64,000 bases of DNA from NCBI RefSeq assembly GCF_947648125.1, contig NZ_CANSMR010000018.1, positions 1 to 64,000 of the forward strand. The letters are read 5' to 3'. Shown here piece after piece: positions 43,307 through 52,456 of this stretch. The position numbers and the translations under genes are program-made. Under the pieces are notes generated by a model. The model made no database searches. It was not told the DNA's origin and saw only the letters and a list, made by a program, of their open reading frames with translations. The stretch comes from an uncultured Bradyrhizobium sp. GTDB lineage: Bacteria > Pseudomonadota > Alphaproteobacteria > Rhizobiales > Xanthobacteraceae. Position 1 is the stretch's first letter. The number at the start of each line of letters is the position of its first letter.

Positions 43307-44170
43307 ATGGAGCATGTGACGATTCGAGCCAATGGCGCGGCGTTCCACGTCGCGCGGACCGGGAGCGGCAGGCCGCTGCTGCTGTTGCACGGCTGGCCGG
43401 AGTTCTGGCTGACCTGGAAGCCTGTGATGGCGCGCCTCGCCGACCGCTACACCCTGATCGCGCCCGATCTGCGCGGCTTCGGCGATAGCGACAAGCCGCA
43501 AGGCTCATTCGGCCCCGATCAGCATACCGACGACATGCTGGCGCTGCTGGACGCACTTGGTATCGGCAAGGCCGGCGTGGTCGGCCACGACGTCGGCGGC
43601 GCCGTGATGCAGCCGCTCGCCCGCAAGGCGCCCGAACGCATCGCCGGGCTGTTCTTCTTCGATTTCGTCTATCCCGGCATCGGGGCGCGGATGGCCGCGC
43701 CGGACCGGCTGAACCACATCTGGTACCAGTCGTTCCACCAGATGGAGATGGCGCCCGCGCTGGTCGGCGCTAACAGAGAGACCTGTCGCACCTATATCGG
43801 CCATTTCCTGCACAACTGGACGCATCGCAAGGCCGCGTTCGACGATGTGATCGAGGACTTCGCCGACAACTTCTTCAAGCCCGGCAACCTCGCCGGCGGC
43901 TTCGCGCATTATCGCGCGTCCCATGCGGGGCGCGTGAAGATGATGCAGGGCGAGGCGCCCGCGCTGCCGCCGATCGCGGTACCGACCTGCATCCGCTGGG
44001 CCGAGCACGACCCGCTGTTTCCCTATGCCTGGACCGACCGGCTGGGCGAGACCTTCTCCAATCTGGACCTGAAGATGTTCCCCGGTGTCGGGCATTTCCC
44101 GCATCGCGAGGATCCCGATCGCGCGGCCGCCGAGATCGCCGGCTTCTTCGGGCGGATCAATTGGAGGTAG
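43307..44170 (+). CDS. Alpha/beta hydrolase, epoxide-hydrolase-like
   Basis: A 287-residue cytoplasmic hydrolase. HGWPEFW (28-34) is the oxyanion HGxP motif of epoxide hydrolases and related dehalogenases, Asp95 in VGHDVGGAV is the expected nucleophile, WAEHDPLFP holds the acid and VGHFPHRED the His. The fluoroacetate-dehalogenase signature (Asp-Arg-x-x-Arg after the nucleophile) is not present, so dehalogenation of fluoroacetate is unlikely. The cap domain includes HFLHNWTHRK. The gene stands alone; its ATG at 43307 follows AGGAGCGGCC. Confidence 0.85.
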   Translation: MEHVTIRANGAAFHVARTGSGRPLLLLHGWPEFWLTWKPVMARLADRYTLIAPDLRGFGDSDKPQGSFGPDQHTDDMLALLDALGIGKAGVVGHDVGGAVMQPLARKAPERIAGLFFFDFVYPGIGARMAAPDRLNHIWYQSFHQMEMAPALVGANRETCRTYIGHFLHNWTHRKAAFDDVIEDFADNFFKPGNLAGGFAHYRASHAGRVKMMQGEAPALPPIAVPTCIRWAEHDPLFPYAWTDRLGETFSNLDLKMFPGVGHFPHREDPDRAAAEIAGFFGRINWR

Positions 44171-44381
44171 AAAGTGGTGGGACCGCCAGGACGCGACAAA
44201 AACTGGCGGTCCCGCGCCGCTTTTCAGTATTGCTGGCCGGGAAGTGCGGCTTCGCCGGTCGGCGGGAGCGACACGGCCCACGGTAGCGGCCAGCGCCTAA
44301 ACGGCAACGCGAACCCGATCTTAACCTAACCGATCAACCTTACCGTGCGATCGGCTGCGCCCAAGAATCTCAAGCATCGTC

Positions 44382-45539
44382 TCAGGCATCGGCCTTCTTT
44401 GCTTTTTTGGCCTTTTTCTCGTTCTTTGCGTCCTCGTCGTCCTTGTCCTTTTTTTCCGCCTTCTTGTCGTCCTTGCCGTTGTCCTTCTTGCGATTGGTGT
44501 AGCGGGCATTGCCGAGCCCGGTTCCGATCGTCAGCACGCCCCAGCGCGCGACATCCTGCATGAACGGCACCTCGGCCAGTCCCTGCGCCACGCCGTCATT
44601 GTGCATCACGATCGCGGTGTCATGATCGCCGATCTGCGGGATCGCCTCGACCAGGCTCGCCGGCAAGTTGAATTTGCTGCTCTCCCAATTGCCCGGCAAA
44701 TTCTGTGCGCCCTTCTCGATCGAGCCGTCCTCGTTGATGACGCCGGGACAGGAGATGCCGATGAACGGCGCGAGCTTGAGGTTCTCCTTCTCGGCGGCGG
44801 CGATCAGATCCTTCAGCATCTTCACCAGCCGCTTCACCGCGCCTTCGCGCGTCGGCTCGTCATCGGCGTGGCGCCACAACTCCGATTTCCAGACCGCCGC
44901 CTTGGAGAGATCGGGCGCCTTCTTCCAGCGCGTCTCGACGACGCCGCAGCGGATATTGGTGCCGCCGATATCGACGGCGAGCACGCCGTCATGGGCCTCG
45001 AAAATCCACGACGGCGCCAGATGCAGCGTGCCGATCAGCCCGGCATCATCGGGATGAAAGCGGATCGGCACCATGTCGACCTTGAAATCATCCGACTTCA
45101 GGATGATGTCGGTTCGCGCGATGGCGAGTTCGCCGAGCCTGGAGTCGCGGAAGCCGCCGCCGACCACGATGCGCTCGGTCTTGGCCCAGGCCTTGGCGCC
45201 GAGGAAGCGCCGCGTCACATAGGCGAGCTCCTGGGCAAACTCCTCGATCGCACTGTGCACGACCGCGGAGGCCTCGGTGTCGTCGCCGACCAGCAACTCA
45301 TCGAGCTTCTTCTTGCTGATCTTGTCCGACGGCTCGTCGCCGAACGGATCCTCGTCCGACTTGCGCAGCGGCTTGCGCCAGCGATCGAGGATCTTGCGGA
45401 ATGCGCCCTTGGAGGCGCGATCGCCGAGAAAACCCTCGTCGTCCTTCAGCTCGATATTGAAGCTGTCGATGTCGACGGATGGCAGCCGCGCGGCACCGTG
45501 GTGCGCGATGCCTGTGGTCAATCCAGTGTCGTCGGCCAT
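44382..45539 (-). CDS. ROK-family protein with circularly permuted motif order and Lys-rich tail
   Basis: A 385-residue protein in which the ROK sugar-kinase motifs appear out of order. Residues 123-172 (IVVGGGF, later DDAGLIGTLHLA) are the elements that normally end a ROK protein. The ROK start follows: AVDIGGTNIRCGVVE (188-202), GISCPGV (261-267), HNDGVAQGLAE with candidate catalytic Asp315, and TIGTGLGNARY (337-347). After residue 350 comes a low-complexity tail rich in Lys and Asp. The CxCG zinc motif of classic ROK repressors and kinases is absent. The start Met at 45539 is the only one compatible. Sugar or regulator function is undetermined. Confidence 0.8.
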   Translation of the reverse strand: MADDTGLTTGIAHHGAARLPSVDIDSFNIELKDDEGFLGDRASKGAFRKILDRWRKPLRKSDEDPFGDEPSDKISKKKLDELLVGDDTEASAVVHSAIEEFAQELAYVTRRFLGAKAWAKTERIVVGGGFRDSRLGELAIARTDIILKSDDFKVDMVPIRFHPDDAGLIGTLHLAPSWIFEAHDGVLAVDIGGTNIRCGVVETRWKKAPDLSKAAVWKSELWRHADDEPTREGAVKRLVKMLKDLIAAAEKENLKLAPFIGISCPGVINEDGSIEKGAQNLPGNWESSKFNLPASLVEAIPQIGDHDTAIVMHNDGVAQGLAEVPFMQDVARWGVLTIGTGLGNARYTNRKKDNGKDDKKAEKKDKDDEDAKNEKKAKKAKKADA

Positions 45540-45644
45540 TCGCCCTGCCCGCTTGAGGTTCCCAGCACTAACGACGGGGAACTCAAATGGTTGCGTCCCG
45601 CGCTCTGCCGCTCGGCCTGCGCGGGACGCCGTTTCGCAAAGGTC

Positions 45645-46448
45645 TCAGGCGGCCTTCACCCCGTAACGCGCCGCGGGCGTGCTGCGCGACAGGTTCGGCA
45701 TCAGCTTCTGGCGGGCCACCTCATAGGCCTGCCAATCCGCGGCATCCGGCAGCGACGGCACGGTGAAGACCTCGCCCTGGTCGAGGCCGGCCAGCGCAGC
45801 GTTCACCATGTCCTCCGCCTTCATCACGATCTCGCCGGGCAGATGCTCGACCGGCGTACCGGCGATGTCCCAGAACTCGGTGGCCGTGGCCCCCGGCAGC
45901 ACGGCCTGAACGCGAATGTTCTTGTCCTTCAGCTCGTGCTGCAGCGAGTGGGTCAGCGCGAGCACGAAGGCCTTGCTGCCGCCGTAGACGCCGTTGAGCA
46001 GTTCCGGCTGAACGCCGACGACCGAGGCGATATTGATGATGGTGCCGCCGCCGCGCGCGACGAATCCCGGCACCGCCGCATAGGTCAGCCGCATCAGCGC
46101 GTCGACATTGAGCGCGATCATGTCGCTCATCTTGTCGACATCGGATGCGAGCAGCGGCGCTGTGGCACCGACGCCGGCGTTGTTCACGAGCACGCTGATG
46201 CCTTCGTTGCTGCGCAGAATGGATTCGATCCGTGCGACATCGCCGCGCTTGGCTAGGTCGGCGGCGACGATCTCGATCGATCGGCCTGTCTCCGTCGAGA
46301 GACGCTTGGCGAGCCCATCGAGGCGCTCACGGTTGCGTGCAACGAGGATCAGATCGTAGCCACGCCGTGCGAGCCGGTCCGCATAGATGGCACCGATTCC
46401 GGACGACGCACCGGTAACGAGCGCCGTGCCTTTGGCTGACTTGGTCAT
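45645..46448 (-). CDS. Short-chain dehydrogenase/reductase
   Basis: An NAD(P)-dependent SDR of 267 residues. It shows TGASSGIGAIYADRLARRGY (cofactor motif TGxxxGxG), LVNNAGVG, the catalytic Ser in NIASVVG, and YGGSK (catalytic Tyr and Lys). The DltE-like layout is common among rhizobial SDRs. The ATG at 46448 follows CAGGAGACC. It is divergent from a GlxA-type regulator, probably its controller. Substrate unknown. Confidence 0.9.
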   Translation of the reverse strand: MTKSAKGTALVTGASSGIGAIYADRLARRGYDLILVARNRERLDGLAKRLSTETGRSIEIVAADLAKRGDVARIESILRSNEGISVLVNNAGVGATAPLLASDVDKMSDMIALNVDALMRLTYAAVPGFVARGGGTIINIASVVGVQPELLNGVYGGSKAFVLALTHSLQHELKDKNIRVQAVLPGATATEFWDIAGTPVEHLPGEIVMKAEDMVNAALAGLDQGEVFTVPSLPDAADWQAYEVARQKLMPNLSRSTPAARYGVKAA

Positions 46449-46572
46449 GTTGGTCTCCTGTTTGACCTGAACGGCCGGACTTGGCCGTTGCTCAGGTTCT
46501 ACAGGCCCCCTTGAATGTCTCAAATGTCATATATACACCTTTTTAGGACACAGATTGCCGCTGGAGGGTCCC

Positions 46573-47523
46573 ATGCAGGAGATCGGCTTCGTCGTCTTCC
46601 CGGAGTTCCAGGTGATGGGCTTCACCGCCATCACCGCCTTCGAGGTCGCCAATTTGATCGCAGGCGCGCCCTTCTATGAGGTCACGCTGCTGTCGGAGAA
46701 CGGCGGCCCGGTGCGGTCCTCCGCCGGCTTCAATGTCGAAACCGAAGCCTTTGGCGAGCGCAGCTTCGACACGGTGTTCATCGGCGCCGGTCACGAGCTT
46801 CATCCGGCATCGGCGAAGCTGATCGACTATATGCGACGCGCCATGACGACATCGCAGCGCATCGCTGCGCCCTGTATCGGCGCCTTCTCACTGGCTGAAG
46901 CCGGCCTGCTCGACGGCCGGCGCGTCTCTACGCACTGGCAATTCGCCCCGGAATTGCAGGCGCGATTTCCCGGACTCAAGGTCGAGCAGGACCGCATCTA
47001 CATCGTCGACGGGCCGATCTGGACCTCGGCCGGCATGACCGCCACGATCGATCTGGCGCTGGCGATGATCGAGCATGATTTGGGCGTCGAGGTCGCCCGT
47101 TCGGTGGCCCGCAAGCTTGTCGTCTATCATCGCCGCACCGGCGGACAGTCGCAGTTTTCAGCTCTCCTTGAGCTCGACCCGAAATCCGACCGCATCCAGA
47201 ACGCCCTCCACTACGCCAAGGCGCATCTGCGCAACGAGCTCTCGGTCGAGGAATTGGCAGAGGTGGCACGGCTCAGTCCGCGCCAGTTCAGCCGCGCCTT
47301 CCGCGCCGAGACCGGCCAGTCGCCCGCCAAGGCGATCGAGCAGCTCCGGGTCGAGGCTGCCAGAGAATTGATCGGCGATGGCCGCCATTCGATGGACGAA
47401 ATTGCTGGTGAGACCGGCTTTGCCGATCGCGAACGGATGCGGCGGGCATTCTTGCGGGTGCTGGGTCAGCCGCCCCAGACCATCCGCCGGCACGCGCGGG
47501 CTGCGGCCAAGATTGCGGCCTGA
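46573..47523 (+). CDS. GlxA-type transcriptional regulator (DJ-1/PfpI domain plus AraC helix-turn-helix)
   Basis: A 316-residue regulator. Residues 1-165 form the amidotransferase-like domain (IGFVVFPEFQVMGFTAITAF; AAPCIGAFSLAEAGLLDGRR with the Cys of the nucleophile elbow). Residues about 210-310 are the AraC domain (LSVEELAEVARLSPRQFSRA, then SMDEIAGETGFADRERMRRA). The start at 46573 follows GGAGGGTCCC; TTG at 46555 is also in frame. It is divergent from the SDR gene and separated from it by 124 bases. Confidence 0.9.
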   Translation: MQEIGFVVFPEFQVMGFTAITAFEVANLIAGAPFYEVTLLSENGGPVRSSAGFNVETEAFGERSFDTVFIGAGHELHPASAKLIDYMRRAMTTSQRIAAPCIGAFSLAEAGLLDGRRVSTHWQFAPELQARFPGLKVEQDRIYIVDGPIWTSAGMTATIDLALAMIEHDLGVEVARSVARKLVVYHRRTGGQSQFSALLELDPKSDRIQNALHYAKAHLRNELSVEELAEVARLSPRQFSRAFRAETGQSPAKAIEQLRVEAARELIGDGRHSMDEIAGETGFADRERMRRAFLRVLGQPPQTIRRHARAAAKIAA

Positions 47524-47589
47524 GCGTCCAATGCGGGCCAAAATCACGCCAAACCCTTCATTTTTGGCCGGTTTTTGCCCTGCTTTACC

Positions 47590-47617
47590 TTGACTCCCTG
47601 CGGTTTGCGGCTATAAG
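47590..47617 (+). promoter_or_regulatory. Sigma-70-type promoter of rplU-rpmA
   Basis: TTGACT (47590-47595) and TATAAG (47612-47617) are separated by 16 bases and lie 160-190 bases upstream of rplU. This is the closest match to the housekeeping consensus in the window. It leaves a leader of about 150 bases, which may carry ribosomal-protein feedback control. Confidence 0.6.
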
Positions 47618-47779
47618 TCCGCCCATCCGGCGCGGGGATTTCTCGCGCCGATCGTTTTTGTGCGATCCAGTTTGGGAATTCATTCCCTTCGCGCGAAACA
47701 CATAACCCATAGCGACTGAACAAAAAGCCGACCCGGGCTAACCGTCCGAGGCCGGAACCGAACACGAAGGAATCAAACG

Positions 47780-48247
47780 ATGTTCGCAGTCATCAAAACC
47801 GGCGGCCGGCAGTACCGTGTCGTTCCGAATGATGTACTCGAGATTGGCAAGATCGCCGGCGATGTCGGCACGATCGTGCAGCTAGGCGAAGTTCTGGTGC
47901 TCGGCGGTGACACGCCGGTGCTGGGAACGCCCACCGTGGCAGGCGCCACCGTTGCGGCCGAAGTGCTGCAGCACAAGCGCGGCGCCAAGGTGATCGCGTT
48001 CAAGAAGCGTCGCCGCAAGAATTCACGCCGCAAGCGCGGCTATCGCGACGAGCTCACGGTGCTTCGCATCACCGAGATCCTCGCCGATAACGCCAAGCCG
48101 ACCGTCGGCCCGCGGCCGAAGAAGGAAAAGGTCGCAGCGCCCGCTGATGGCGAGGACGCAGCACCGAAGGCGGCCAAGAAGAAGGCGCCCACAAAGGCGC
48201 CGGCCGCGAAAAAGGCTCCGGCCAAGAAGGCCGCGACCAAGGCTTAA
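47780..48247 (+). CDS. rplU: Ribosomal protein bL21 with Lys/Ala-rich C-terminal extension
   Basis: A 50S subunit protein that binds 23S rRNA. Residues 1-103 are the standard L21 fold (FAVIKTGGRQYRVVPNDVLE, then KRRRKNSRRKRGYRDELTVL). Residues about 104-155 are an added low-complexity tail dominated by Lys, Ala and Pro, absent in E. coli (103 residues) but common in Bradyrhizobium relatives. The ATG follows GAAGGAATCAAACG. It forms an operon with rpmA. Confidence 0.96.
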   Translation: MFAVIKTGGRQYRVVPNDVLEIGKIAGDVGTIVQLGEVLVLGGDTPVLGTPTVAGATVAAEVLQHKRGAKVIAFKKRRRKNSRRKRGYRDELTVLRITEILADNAKPTVGPRPKKEKVAAPADGEDAAPKAAKKKAPTKAPAAKKAPAKKAATKA

Positions 48248-48349
48248 GAAGAAGTGATCGTCGCGCATTCAGATTTGAAGCGTGACAAAACGTGAAATGA
48301 TTCCGTCAAGGAATTGATCTAGAGATCAAAGCGAAGTCGGAGACGAGCT

Positions 48350-48619
48350 ATGGCTCATAAAAAAGCAGGCGGTTCATCGCGCAACGGACGTGATTCCAAG
48401 GGCAAGCGCCTTGGCATCAAGGCGTTCGGTGGCGAGCGCGTGATCCCCGGAAACATCATCGCGCGTCAGCGCGGCACCACCTGGCATCCTGGCCTTAATG
48501 TCGGCATGGGCACCGATCATACTCTCTTCGCCAAGGTCGAGGGTCATGTCGAGTTCCGTGCCAAAGCCAATGGCCGCACATTCATCTCGGTTATTCCGAT
48601 GGCAGAAGCGGCCGAGTAG
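48350..48619 (+). CDS. rpmA: Ribosomal protein bL27
   Basis: An 89-residue 50S protein whose N-terminal tail reaches the peptidyl-transferase centre. The start [20 protein letters not shown] is the classic L27 N-terminus without the cleavable extension found in Firmicutes. GGAGACGAGCT precedes the ATG. It follows rplU by about 100 bases and is followed by a clear terminator at 48680. Confidence 0.97.
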   Translation: MAHKKAGGSSRNGRDSKGKRLGIKAFGGERVIPGNIIARQRGTTWHPGLNVGMGTDHTLFAKVEGHVEFRAKANGRTFISVIPMAEAAE

Positions 48620-48679
48620 ACGGTGGACACACATGAGTCCGCCGGGTCCTGTTGAACCGGCGGAGTCGCAAAGGGCTCC

Positions 48680-48712
48680 AAGGGGAGGCGGGATAACCGG
48701 CCTCCCCTTTTT
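48680..48712 (+). terminator. Rho-independent terminator after rpmA
   Basis: AAGGGGAGGC (48680-48689) and GCCTCCCCTT (48700-48709) form a perfect 10-bp stem with a 10-base loop, followed by TTT and GTT. It lies 60 bases after the rpmA stop. Confidence 0.8.
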
Positions 48713-48788
48713 GTTGCGCGCGATCCGGTTCGACCGCGCGCAACGTTCCAAGCGTTGCGTACCGATTGTCGCATCACAGGAGCTCGAC

Positions 48789-49385
48789 ATGTTGCAGGAC
48801 ATCCCGACGCCGACCTTGCGCGAGGCAAGAGCTTGCGTCCTCGAGACCGAACGGCTGACATTGCGCAAGCCGACGCTCGCGGACGTAAAAGCAATTGCAC
48901 GCCTCGCCAATGACCGCCGTATCGCGGAGAACACCCGCCGCCTGCCGCATCCCTATACCCAGGACGACGCCATCGACTTCGTGCGCACGCTCGGCGCCGG
49001 CGGACGCGAAACCGTCTTCCTGATCGAGAACAATCACACGCCGATCGGCATGGTCGGCATCGACTGGCGCGAGGAGACCGCGGCCGAACTCGGCTACTGG
49101 CTCGGCGTCGACCATTGGGGCCAGGGCTTCGGCACCGAGGCCGCGCGCGCGGTGATCGACTACTTCTTCGAGGAATTCGATCTCGACCAGCTGATCGCGG
49201 GCGCCCGCGTCGTCAACCCGTCGTCGCGCAACATCCTCGAGAAGTGCGGCTTCCAGTGGAGCGGCGTCGAGCTGCACCGCTTCGAGGCGCTGGGCTCATC
49301 GAGCCCGGTGGACGCCTTCCGGCTGTCGCGCGGCGTCTGGGCCTCGCTGAAGAGCTGGAACAACTCGACCCGGCGACGGAGCTGA
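48789..49385 (+). CDS. GNAT-family N-acetyltransferase (RimJ/RimL-like)
   Basis: A 198-residue acetyl-CoA-dependent transferase. ETERLTLRKPTLADVKAIAR is the usual N-terminus, ELGYWLGVDHWGQGFGTEAA is motif A with the acetyl-CoA loop (QGFGTEA), and NPSSRNILEKCGFQWSGVEL is motif B. Members of this group acetylate ribosomal-protein N-termini or small amines. It sits between rpmA and obgE, a position conserved in Bradyrhizobium relatives. CAGGAGCTCGAC precedes the ATG. Confidence 0.9.
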   Translation: MLQDIPTPTLREARACVLETERLTLRKPTLADVKAIARLANDRRIAENTRRLPHPYTQDDAIDFVRTLGAGGRETVFLIENNHTPIGMVGIDWREETAAELGYWLGVDHWGQGFGTEAARAVIDYFFEEFDLDQLIAGARVVNPSSRNILEKCGFQWSGVELHRFEALGSSSPVDAFRLSRGVWASLKSWNNSTRRRS

Positions 49386-49399
49386 GCCTTCTGGTCTTC

Positions 49400-49570
49400 A
49401 CCCTCCCCTGGAGGGGGAGGGTCGGATCACATTGAGCGCAGCGAAATGTGAGACGGGGTGGGGTGATCTCTCAACTCGGGCAGCGTCCGAGTGGAGGGAC
49501 CGTCACCCCACCCCGCTGCGCATTCCGCTCCGCTGCATGCCCAGCGACCCTCCCCCTCCAGGGGAGGGTA
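49400..49570. repeat. Nested inverted-repeat intergenic element
   Basis: A 171-bp element between convergent genes. Outer arms of 23 bases (49400-49422 and about 49547-49569) are perfect inverted copies and each is nearly palindromic itself (ACCCTCCCCTGGAGGGGGAG...). An inner pair (CGGGGTGGGGTGA at 49454-49466 and its complement at 49503-49515) is also perfect. Elements like this recur in Bradyrhizobium genomes; here it lies 15 bases after one stop and 5 before the other. Confidence 0.85.
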
Positions 49571-49574
49571 AGAA

Positions 49575-50489
49575 TCACGCCGGCGGATTCAGTGACGGCT
49601 GCTCACGCCCAAGCTGCTGCTCGCGCACGAAGATGTAGAGACCGGCCGCGATGATGATCGCGGCGCCGATGATCGTGGCCCAGGACGGCACGTCGCCGAA
49701 CACCACGAAGCCGAAGATCACCGCCCAGACGATCATCGAATACTGGTACGGCACCACCACGCTCGCCGGCGCGAGTTTCAGCGAGCGGTTCACGCACAGC
49801 AGCGCCGCGACCGAGATGATGCCGGCGGTAAAGAACAGCACGAAGCTGCCGGCTGATGGCGTCACCCAGCCGAACGGCGAGAGCACGAGGCCGAGGATGA
49901 AAGTGCCGCCGAATTGCGATGTCGCCAGCACGATATCGGGCGTCGCACGCAGCGAGCGCGTGATCAGCATCAGCACCGCAAACGACAGGCTGCCACCGAG
50001 CGCGATCATCGCCGGCCAGCTGATGGTCTGCGCCGATGGCCGCAGCGCAATCAGCACTCCGCAAAAGCCGACCAGGATCGCGGTCCAGCGCCGCCAGCCG
50101 ACATGCTCGCCGAGCACGAGGCCCGACATCGCGGTGACGAAGATCGGCCCGGCCAGATAGTAGGTGATGACGTCGGCGAGCGGCAGATAGACGGTCGCCA
50201 GGAAGAACGCCGCGACCTCCAGTGTCGACAGTGTGACGCGCAGCAATTGCAGCCATGGACGCTCCAGATGCAGGAAATCCGCACGCCGCTTCCACACGAT
50301 CGGCAGCAGCACGAGCAGTGCCGCGCAAGCGCGCAGCCACAGCAATTGCCCGACCGAATAGGTGGCGACGATGAATTTGCCCATCGCGTCGCCGAACGAG
50401 AACATGAAGATCGACAGCAGCATCAACCCGATGCCGGCGAGCCGTGCCGATCGATCGTCGTAGGAGGACAGTTTTGCGAACAGGCTCAT
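49575..50489 (-). CDS. EamA/DMT-family transporter
   Basis: A 304-residue inner-membrane protein with two EamA repeats and about 10 helices. Repeat 1 is LAGIGLMLLSIFMFSFGDAM; repeat 2 includes ALGGSLSFAVLMLITRSLRA. YYLAGPIFVTAMSGLVLGE and YQYSMIVWAVIFGFVVFGD are the family's repeated helix-4/5-type segments. These proteins export metabolites or amino acids. The start at 50489 is chosen by family length; the upstream in-frame extension lacks a ribosome binding site. Confidence 0.88.
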   Translation of the reverse strand: MSLFAKLSSYDDRSARLAGIGLMLLSIFMFSFGDAMGKFIVATYSVGQLLWLRACAALLVLLPIVWKRRADFLHLERPWLQLLRVTLSTLEVAAFFLATVYLPLADVITYYLAGPIFVTAMSGLVLGEHVGWRRWTAILVGFCGVLIALRPSAQTISWPAMIALGGSLSFAVLMLITRSLRATPDIVLATSQFGGTFILGLVLSPFGWVTPSAGSFVLFFTAGIISVAALLCVNRSLKLAPASVVVPYQYSMIVWAVIFGFVVFGDVPSWATIIGAAIIIAAGLYIFVREQQLGREQPSLNPPA

Positions 50490-50618
50490 TGTTCTCTTGT
50501 TGTCGCCGCCTCTGGGTCGGGCCGGTCCTGTCGCCGTTTTACCGACGTCGTTGCGCAGGACAACCCCGGACGCGGCAGATCGAACCAATTGTCGCAGTGC
50601 GGCGCCTGCGCTACCGGT

Positions 50619-50722
50619 AGAGCGTTTTCGAGCGAAGTGGATACCGGTTCGCGTGAAGAAAACGCGTCAAAACAAGAATCTAGAGCCCCGTTCCGATTCA
50701 ATCGGAACGGGATAGGCTCTAG
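50619..50722 (+). repeat. Dispersed palindromic repeat, copy E
   Basis: The element is near-identical to copy C over its first 60 bases (TAGAGCGTTTTCGAGCGAAG, then ACCGGTTCGCGTGAAGAAAA and CGCGTCA), then has a different palindrome (50680-50722, arms CTAGAGCC...CCGTTCCGATT with a small bulge). The palindrome stems of C and E differ in sequence, but their CTAGAGC ends and central GATTCAATC are the same, so compensatory change is evident. It lies between the EamA and MaoC promoters. Confidence 0.85.
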
Positions 50723-50757
50723 GGCAGCCATTCAAGAAGCAGAACAGGAAACGCCGC

Positions 50758-51237
50758 ATGAGCGAATTCGACCCCACCCGGCATCGCATGGTCCCCGCGC
50801 AGCGGTGGTTCGAGGATTTCGTGCTCGGCGAGCGCTTCGTGATTCCGAGCCGGACCCAGACCTCGGCCGTGTTCGCGGCCTTCCAGACCGCCAGCGGCGA
50901 CACCCATCCGATCCATTACGATGTCGAATATTGCCGCACGCGCGGCATGCCGGACCTGCTCGCGCATGGCTTCCAGACCCTGGTGCACACCGCCCCCGGC
51001 GCCGGGCTGTTTCCCTATGTCGTGGAGGAATCGCTGGTCGGCTTCCTGGAACAGTCGAGCAAGTTCCTGAAGCCGGTCTATGCCGGCGATACCATCTACC
51101 CCGCGCTGGAGGTGATCGAGCTGTCGCCGGGTAAGACCACCGGCGTCGTGACGCTGCGCTCGACCGTGCACAACCAGCGCCGCGAGCTGGTGTTGGAGGG
51201 GATGCAGAAATTCCTGGTGCGGCGGCGGCCGACCTAA
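50758..51237 (+). CDS. MaoC-like hot-dog-fold dehydratase
   Basis: A 159-residue hot-dog protein. The hydratase motif is FQTASGDTHPIHYDVEYCRT, with Asp and His of the DxxxxH catalytic pair, followed by LAHGFQTLVH. Members hydrate enoyl-CoA thioesters or act in PHA and fatty-acid metabolism. The ATG at 50758 follows a GAACAGGAAACG site. It is followed after 100 bases by obgE. Confidence 0.88.
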   Translation: MSEFDPTRHRMVPAQRWFEDFVLGERFVIPSRTQTSAVFAAFQTASGDTHPIHYDVEYCRTRGMPDLLAHGFQTLVHTAPGAGLFPYVVEESLVGFLEQSSKFLKPVYAGDTIYPALEVIELSPGKTTGVVTLRSTVHNQRRELVLEGMQKFLVRRRPT

Positions 51238-51326
51238 CGCTCGAGGCCGTAAAAAGGCCCGAAAATTAAGGCTTTTCGCCGAAGTCGGCGCGCTTGCGGG
51301 TTGCCGCAGGGACCGGCCTGCCCTAA

Positions 51327-52388
<1,062 letters not shown>

Positions 52389-52456
52389 GCGGCACTTCGA
52401 CTTCTCAAGCCACATCGTGGCGCCTCTCGCTTCCACCTTCCTGCCAGACCGAACCC

